From Moraxellaceae bacterium (lineage in GTDB: Bacteria > Pseudomonadota > Gammaproteobacteria > Pseudomonadales > UBA3067): a stretch of 11,113 nucleotides of DNA. Below are positions 7,519 through 11,113 of the stretch, one piece after another. Numbering within the stretch: position 1 is the first letter of the stretch; each line of letters begins with the position of its first letter. Location of the stretch: assembly GCA_002401525.1 (NCBI GenBank), contig NVTH01000036.1, positions 6,287 through 17,399 on the forward strand, in the 5' to 3' direction. The notes beneath the pieces were generated by a model. It was not told the origin of the DNA. It ran no database searches and worked only from the letters and a program-made list of their open reading frames with translations. A program made the position numbers and the translations under genes.

Positions 7519-7556
7519 GTGCGGGATGCTAGTGGGCTCTAGTGGTTAGAAACGCC

Positions 7557-8390
7557 CTAGGTCTGCCCAGTGATCGCCTCCAACGCCAACATTAATTGCA
7601 ATCCACTGGAAGGTTTAGTTCTTCCATCGTAAGCCAGACCTACTTGCCGGCCTATCTCCATATTGGAAAATGATCTGACTACTATTTTATGCTCCGATGA
7701 AATTAACCCTTCCGGCAGAATCGCAACCCCTATGCCCGCAGCCACCAAGGCCACTGCCCATTCTTCCGAAAATGCCGTTGCGACGGTATTGAATTTAAGC
7801 CCAATATGATTCGCAGCGTCCATTAGTTCGTTGCCACAGTAATCTCGAGCCACCCAAGCAACGTCCGCTAGATCAGTAATAAACAGCTCCTCTTTTAAGA
7901 TTAAAGGGTGCCCTTCTGGAAAAGCCACCACAAATCGCTCACTCCACAACGGAATAAATTCTTCGTATTCTTTTTTACTCTGAACACAAATGATTCGAGC
8001 GTCACAAGGCTCATCGTCCCGAGACAGATGTAAATCCAATTGGTTCTGGGATTCGATTAAAGGCTTTAGCAGAGACATCACGCGATTAACGTCCAACGCA
8101 CTCATTACCCCAAGAGTCAGTGCTTGAATCTTTTTAACCGGCCTAAAGAAAGATTTTAAAGCGTTCGCATCACTGATTAATGGGCGCGCACGCGCATAAA
8201 GCTGATCCCCCGAGACAGTCGGTGTTACCCCCCGTTTATGGCGAGTGAAGACGGTAATGGCTAACTTCTCTTCCAACCCTAATATTGCTGCGGAGATGGA
8301 AGGCTGGGAGATATGGCAACGTTTCGCGGCGGCCGTGATATTGCCCTCCTCATAAGCAGCCACAAAATAGCCCAATGCTTTTAGATCCAT
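7557..8390 (-). CDS. LysR-family transcriptional regulator
   Basis: This 277-aa protein starts MDLKALGYFV, the classic LysR opening. The winged helix-turn-helix spans about 1-60 (TAAAKRCHISQPSISAAI is the recognition part). The effector-binding domain runs from about 90 to 270. It is slightly shorter than the usual 300 or so residues, and the linker looks brief. It is transcribed away from the SDR/hydrolase gene with a 194-bp shared upstream region that contains a T-N11-A site, the normal layout for a LysR regulator controlling itself and its divergent target. It probably also affects the nearby monooxygenase (inference). The start is set by homology, since the Shine-Dalgarno is poor. A 14-bp duplication puts a second ATG just upstream in another frame. 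The inducer is unknown, perhaps a pathway intermediate. Confidence 0.93.
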   Translation of the reverse strand: MDLKALGYFVAAYEEGNITAAAKRCHISQPSISAAILGLEEKLAITVFTRHKRGVTPTVSGDQLYARARPLISDANALKSFFRPVKKIQALTLGVMSALDVNRVMSLLKPLIESQNQLDLHLSRDDEPCDARIICVQSKKEYEEFIPLWSERFVVAFPEGHPLILKEELFITDLADVAWVARDYCGNELMDAANHIGLKFNTVATAFSEEWAVALVAAGIGVAILPEGLISSEHKIVVRSFSNMEIGRQVGLAYDGRTKPSSGLQLMLALEAITGQT

Positions 8391-8404
8391 GTCTTTAGGT
8401 CCAT
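8377..8404 (-). repeat. 14-bp tandem duplication over the LysR start codon, creating a seven-codon ORF
   Basis: On the minus strand ATGGACCTAAAGAC (8404-8391) is followed by ATGGATCTAAAAGC (8390-8377), 11 of 14 bases alike. The second copy is the true start of the regulator. The first copy opens a seven-codon frame, MDLKTWI, ending in TAA at 8383-8381, so it overlaps the regulator's first codons in a different frame. AAAGG lies only one base before the first ATG, and nothing better serves the second. Confidence 0.6.
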
Positions 8405-8465
8405 ACCTTTAGCGCTCAGTTATAGGGGTTCAAATTCAACCAAGGGCACAAGCTTAGGCACATGC

Positions 8466-8480
8466 ATAGCTTCAGCCTAT
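8466..8480. promoter_or_regulatory. Candidate LysR binding site (ATAG-N7-CTAT, T-N11-A)
   Basis: ATAGCTTCAGCCTAT is an interrupted dyad with the T-N11-A spacing (T8467, A8479) typical of LysR recognition sites. It lies in the divergent region, 76 bp from the regulator's ATG and 105 bp from the SDR/hydrolase ATG. It ends 12 bases before a TATAAA that could be the -10 of the latter, close to the -35 position used by LysR activation sites. A wider TAGGC/GCCTA dyad (about 8455-8479) overlaps it. Confidence 0.45.
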
Positions 8481-8490
8481 GGATACGATC

Positions 8491-8506
8491 ACTATAAAAT
8501 ATTATA
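8491..8506 (+). promoter_or_regulatory. Possible -10 region of the SDR/hydrolase gene
   Basis: TATAAA (8493-8498) and TATTAT (8500-8505) are good -10 candidates, but neither has a recognisable -35 at 17 bp. This fits an activator-dependent promoter with the LysR site replacing the -35. The leader would be about 75-85 bases. The octamer ACTATAAA also occurs before the monooxygenase (4241) and secreted-protein (5901) genes. Confidence 0.35.
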
Positions 8507-8584
8507 CCTATCAAAGAATGAGAATTACAATGCCTGAAATTCAAACTATTTCCTCAAAAGCAATACAGAATAAAAGGCATCTTT

Positions 8585-10480
8585 ATGAAACCAATGGATA
8601 TTTTCATAACCGGCGGGACCGGCCTGATAGGCAAGTGGACTGTTGTAAAGCTCTCACAGCAAGGCCATAAAGTCAGGGTTCTTGCGCGTGGCGCTCAATC
8701 TCGCCTAGCCGAATTTAACCAGTGGATCCAATCCCACGGCGGCAACATGGCGCTAATCGAATTACTGGAAGGGGATTTGAGCAAGGCTGCGCTAGGGCTT
8801 AATGACGCCGACCGGAATACTCTAGCAGGCACCGAATTGATCTATCACATGGGGGCCGCGTTCGGCTGGGGACTGAAACCTGAACAAGCTCGCCAAGTCA
8901 CGGTTGAGGGCAGCCGGTCTCTAATCGATTTAGCCAAACAGCTCCCGAAGTTAACCCGAATAATTCACCTCTCTGGCTTTATGATTGCCTCGCCTCAGCT
9001 TTGGGACTTATTGCAATTAGAGGCTGCAGGCCTCGACACCACGCAAGCATTAAACGAACAACAAATTAAGTCGCTTTATAAAAAACACGGCGCTTACGAG
9101 GCCGCTAAAATCGAGGCTGAATTCGTAATCTCTCGTCTCGCATCCGAGAGTAAGATCCCTCTCACCGGCATCCTTCTTGGCCCCGTAATCGGCCACTCTG
9201 AAACTGGGGAGCTGCATCAACCCAGCGGATTCCCTGCATTAATCCAAAATATTTATGAAGGAAAAATGCCCGCACTTCCTGGCACTAAGCAAGACCGCCT
9301 GCCGCTTATCGCCGTGGACTATTTAGTGGATTTTATCACTGGCATTATTCAGCTTCCCGAAACCAGCGGTGAAAAATTCATCCTCCTCGACAATGAAACC
9401 CCAAGTTTTGAAAAACTGGTGGCGCTGATCTCCCGTCACGTAGGCACCCGCCCAGCCTCGCTTTTCGTGCCCAAGGCATTAATAAAATTAGTGTTAAATC
9501 CAAGAATAGAACAGCTCTTAAATATCAGCGGCGGTGCCGAGAGTCTTGATTTTATTCAACCCATTAGTTTCGACACGAAACCCATGGAAGCAGTTTCACG
9601 ACAGCTAAAACTCACCAAGCCCAATATTCAAGAAGTCATTCTAAAAACCGTGGATTACCTCGTCACTCATAATTTCGGCGAGCCCAACATTTCCTCGGAT
9701 CAAAATACCGGGAATTTTTATTCCATCGCCAACGCTCAAACATTCATTAAAGGCGACCGAGCACGTGCGGATCAAGTGTTACTACACGGCATGCCTTTTA
9801 ATGGCGACTGCTGGGATGATTTCAGCGGGCATCTACAAGGCACGACCATGGCAGTAGACATTCCGAATATAAGCCGCAGTAGAGGCGATTTTTCAAACCC
9901 GAAGCAATGGATGGAATCTGTTCTGGCGCCCCTCGATAAGCCGACTAATCTGATCAGCCACTCTTTGGGCACAGGCCTCGCATTGGAATACGCCGTACAG
10001 CACCCCAACAAAGTAAAAAGCCTGGTATTAATTTCGCCGTATTTTTTACAAGCAAAGGCGACCTCAATGATTCATATTCCACTGCTCGCCTACTTGGTAA
10101 AATACGTTCTCAATAAAGCACAGTTTTCAAAACTTATTTTAGGCGGTTTAAAAAGTAATAAAGCAATCGACAATGCTTTTAAAAACACACGACGCCCCGG
10201 TGTGCTTAAGGCTATTTTTAATCAATTAAAAATAGCGGGAAAAACAGAGACGCGACGCCGCTTTCAAGAGCTACTGCAACAAATACAAGTGCCGACATTA
10301 ATCCTACACGGAGATCAGGACCCCATCATCGAAAGCATTGCTCTCAAAAGCAACATTGTAACCACAACGATTGAAAACGCTGGCCACAATGTACATCTGA
10401 CGCATGCTCAGGGTACGGCATTAATAATTTCAAAGTTTCAAAATAAAATTTATAGAAATCAATCGGTGGTCGCGAATTAA
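8585..10480 (+). CDS. Fusion of extended SDR oxidoreductase and alpha/beta hydrolase
   Basis: One uninterrupted frame of 631 aa holds two enzymes. Residues about 4-330 are an extended short-chain dehydrogenase: nucleotide motif TGGTGLIG (9-16), R31 and R35 after beta-2 suggesting NADP(H), S130 in HLSGF, and the catalytic pair Y171-xxx-K175. Residues about 375-625 are an alpha/beta hydrolase: HG 401-402 near the oxyanion hole, nucleophile S460 in SHSLGTG (Ser replaces the usual first Gly), acid D579 in HGDQDP and H601 in ENAGHNVHL. Both active sites look intact. No signal peptide is present. AAGG seven bases before the ATG supports the start. It is divergent from the LysR gene, with a candidate operator between. 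With the monooxygenase it could form an alcohol-ketone-ester-acid sequence (inference). Alternatively the SDR half is a reductase or epimerase for a glycosylated product, given the downstream glycosyltransferase. Confidence 0.92.
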   Translation: MKPMDIFITGGTGLIGKWTVVKLSQQGHKVRVLARGAQSRLAEFNQWIQSHGGNMALIELLEGDLSKAALGLNDADRNTLAGTELIYHMGAAFGWGLKPEQARQVTVEGSRSLIDLAKQLPKLTRIIHLSGFMIASPQLWDLLQLEAAGLDTTQALNEQQIKSLYKKHGAYEAAKIEAEFVISRLASESKIPLTGILLGPVIGHSETGELHQPSGFPALIQNIYEGKMPALPGTKQDRLPLIAVDYLVDFITGIIQLPETSGEKFILLDNETPSFEKLVALISRHVGTRPASLFVPKALIKLVLNPRIEQLLNISGGAESLDFIQPISFDTKPMEAVSRQLKLTKPNIQEVILKTVDYLVTHNFGEPNISSDQNTGNFYSIANAQTFIKGDRARADQVLLHGMPFNGDCWDDFSGHLQGTTMAVDIPNISRSRGDFSNPKQWMESVLAPLDKPTNLISHSLGTGLALEYAVQHPNKVKSLVLISPYFLQAKATSMIHIPLLAYLVKYVLNKAQFSKLILGGLKSNKAIDNAFKNTRRPGVLKAIFNQLKIAGKTETRRRFQELLQQIQVPTLILHGDQDPIIESIALKSNIVTTTIENAGHNVHLTHAQGTALIISKFQNKIYRNQSVVAN

Positions 10481-10490
10481 AATTTTTATT

Positions 10491-10519
10491 TCTGGTCAAA
10501 TCGATAGAATTTGACCAGA
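10491..10519. terminator. Perfect 11-bp hairpin after the SDR/hydrolase gene
   Basis: TCTGGTCAAAT (10491-10501) and ATTTGACCAGA (10509-10519) pair perfectly around a seven-base loop. The hairpin starts 10 bp after the stop codon, as a terminator would. The bases after it (TTCTACCATCC) are not a T-run; the T-rich stretch is on the 5' side instead. It could be a factor-dependent terminator, an mRNA 3'-end stabiliser or an operator for the next gene. Confidence 0.5.
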
Positions 10520-10547
10520 TTCTACCATCCATTTCTTCGCAGAACGG

Positions 10548-10576
10548 TTGGCACTTATCTTCTCTAGTAGTATGGT
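10548..10576 (+). promoter_or_regulatory. Candidate sigma-70 promoter of the glycosyltransferase gene
   Basis: TTGGCA (five of six consensus bases) is separated by exactly 17 bases from TATGGT (four of six). The predicted start near 10583 gives a leader of about 42 bases. The palindrome AGGTTTAACCT (10589-10599) just downstream could be an operator. Together with the hairpin upstream, this suggests the glycosyltransferase is its own transcription unit. Confidence 0.5.
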
Positions 10577-10624
10577 TATACGCGATATAGGTTTAACCTT
10601 AAAAACCAAGATAAGAGAACTAAA

Positions 10625-11113
10625 ATGGGCTCGCATTATTTGTTCGTGACTTGGGAAGGCGGAGGTACTATCCCGCCCGAACTTGCTCTTGCGAAACGTT
10701 TACTGGATTGCGATCACCGTGTGACAGTCCTAGGAGAACTTGCCACCCAAGATGAAGTCGAAGCAATCGGTGCTCGCTTTATAGGCTATCAAAAGGCGCC
10801 TCAACGAACGCAGCGGGAAAACCACTTACGCGACTGGGAGAAAACAAATCCATTAACGATGGCCCTCTACATGATGGACAAAGTGTTGTGCGGCCCCGCA
10901 GCCGCCTATGCAAGCGATGTATTAGACACTATTAAACACATTAATCCCGATGCACTTGTGGTCGATGGCTTTTTACTGGGCGCTATAATTGGTGCCGAAA
11001 AATCGGCTTTACCCACCGCTATAGTCAGCCCCGATTTAAGCTTAAGACCGATAAAAGGTCGCTCCCCCTTTAGTATGGGATTGCCTAAAGCACGGGGAGT
11101 CCTCGGGCGAATC
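10625..11113 (+). CDS. Family 1 (UGT/MGT-like) glycosyltransferase, N-terminal part
   Basis: The first 163 codons are present; the 3' end lies beyond the window. The opening FVTWEGGGTIPPELALAKRL (residues 7-26) and following HRVTVLGE are the N-terminal Rossmann half of GT1 enzymes that move sugar from a nucleotide-sugar to small lipophilic acceptors such as macrolides, sterols or flavonoids. DALVVDGFLLGAIIGAEK (about 122-139) is the typical helix region of this acceptor-binding half. The donor-binding C-terminal motif cannot be seen, so donor and activity are open. AAGAGA six bases upstream supports the ATG. It lies 144 bp after the SDR/hydrolase gene, on the same strand but with its own promoter candidate. 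It may glycosylate a product of the neighbouring enzymes (inference). Confidence 0.85.
   Translation, partial: MGSHYLFVTWEGGGTIPPELALAKRLLDCDHRVTVLGELATQDEVEAIGARFIGYQKAPQRTQRENHLRDWEKTNPLTMALYMMDKVLCGPAAAYASDVLDTIKHINPDALVVDGFLLGAIIGAEKSALPTAIVSPDLSLRPIKGRSPFSMGLPKARGVLGRI

Noticed and set aside
8530..8670. Short plus-strand frame (MPEIQTISSKA...) in the leader of the SDR/hydrolase gene
   Set aside because: It runs into the start of the fusion gene in another frame, has a weak ribosome binding site and has no attenuator-like structure. A leader peptide is possible but unsupported.

Overview
The window looks like a chromosomal stretch of a gammaproteobacterium, probably marine or environmental. 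I judge this from moderate GC content, the protein families present (GAF-linked HlyD adaptor, hybrid kinase, class I Baeyer-Villiger monooxygenase, LysR regulator, fused SDR/hydrolase, family 1 glycosyltransferase) and general sequence resemblance. I cannot name the genus. No rRNA, tRNA, CRISPR array or complete transposase gene was found.

Left part (1-3685), minus strand. A cytosolic hybrid histidine kinase (PAS-like, HisKA, HATPase, receiver) lies upstream of a HlyD-type membrane-fusion protein that carries GAF-like domains before its single membrane anchor. The HlyD gene runs off the left edge. About 340 bp without a convincing gene separate the two. The kinase has two oddities: a 15-bp tandem repeat that lengthens its ATP lid, and a receiver lacking two usual switch residues.

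Middle gap (3686-4268). This 583-bp divergent region holds a possible sigma-70 promoter for the kinase, two short degenerate tandem repeats, and a 140-bp MITE-like element with 17-bp terminal inverted repeats. The element ends 30 bp before the monooxygenase start codon.

Right part (4269-11113). In order: a Baeyer-Villiger monooxygenase (+), an unrecognised secreted protein of 515 aa (+), a convergent LysR-type regulator (-), a single-chain fusion of an extended SDR with an alpha/beta hydrolase (+, divergent from the regulator), and the first 163 codons of a family 1 glycosyltransferase (+). An SDR, a BVMO and an ester hydrolase are the three activities needed to take a secondary alcohol to a ketone, then to an ester or lactone, then to an acid plus an alcohol. 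I therefore infer a small LysR-controlled oxidative module acting on a hydrophobic ketone or alcohol; the substrate is unknown. The secreted protein may help take up or sense that substrate, but nothing in the sequence proves this.

A recurring feature is short imperfect tandem duplication (13-26 bp units). It appears in the kinase ATP lid, across the kinase stop codon, in the middle gap, and across the LysR start codon, where it creates a seven-codon ORF overlapping the regulator's start.
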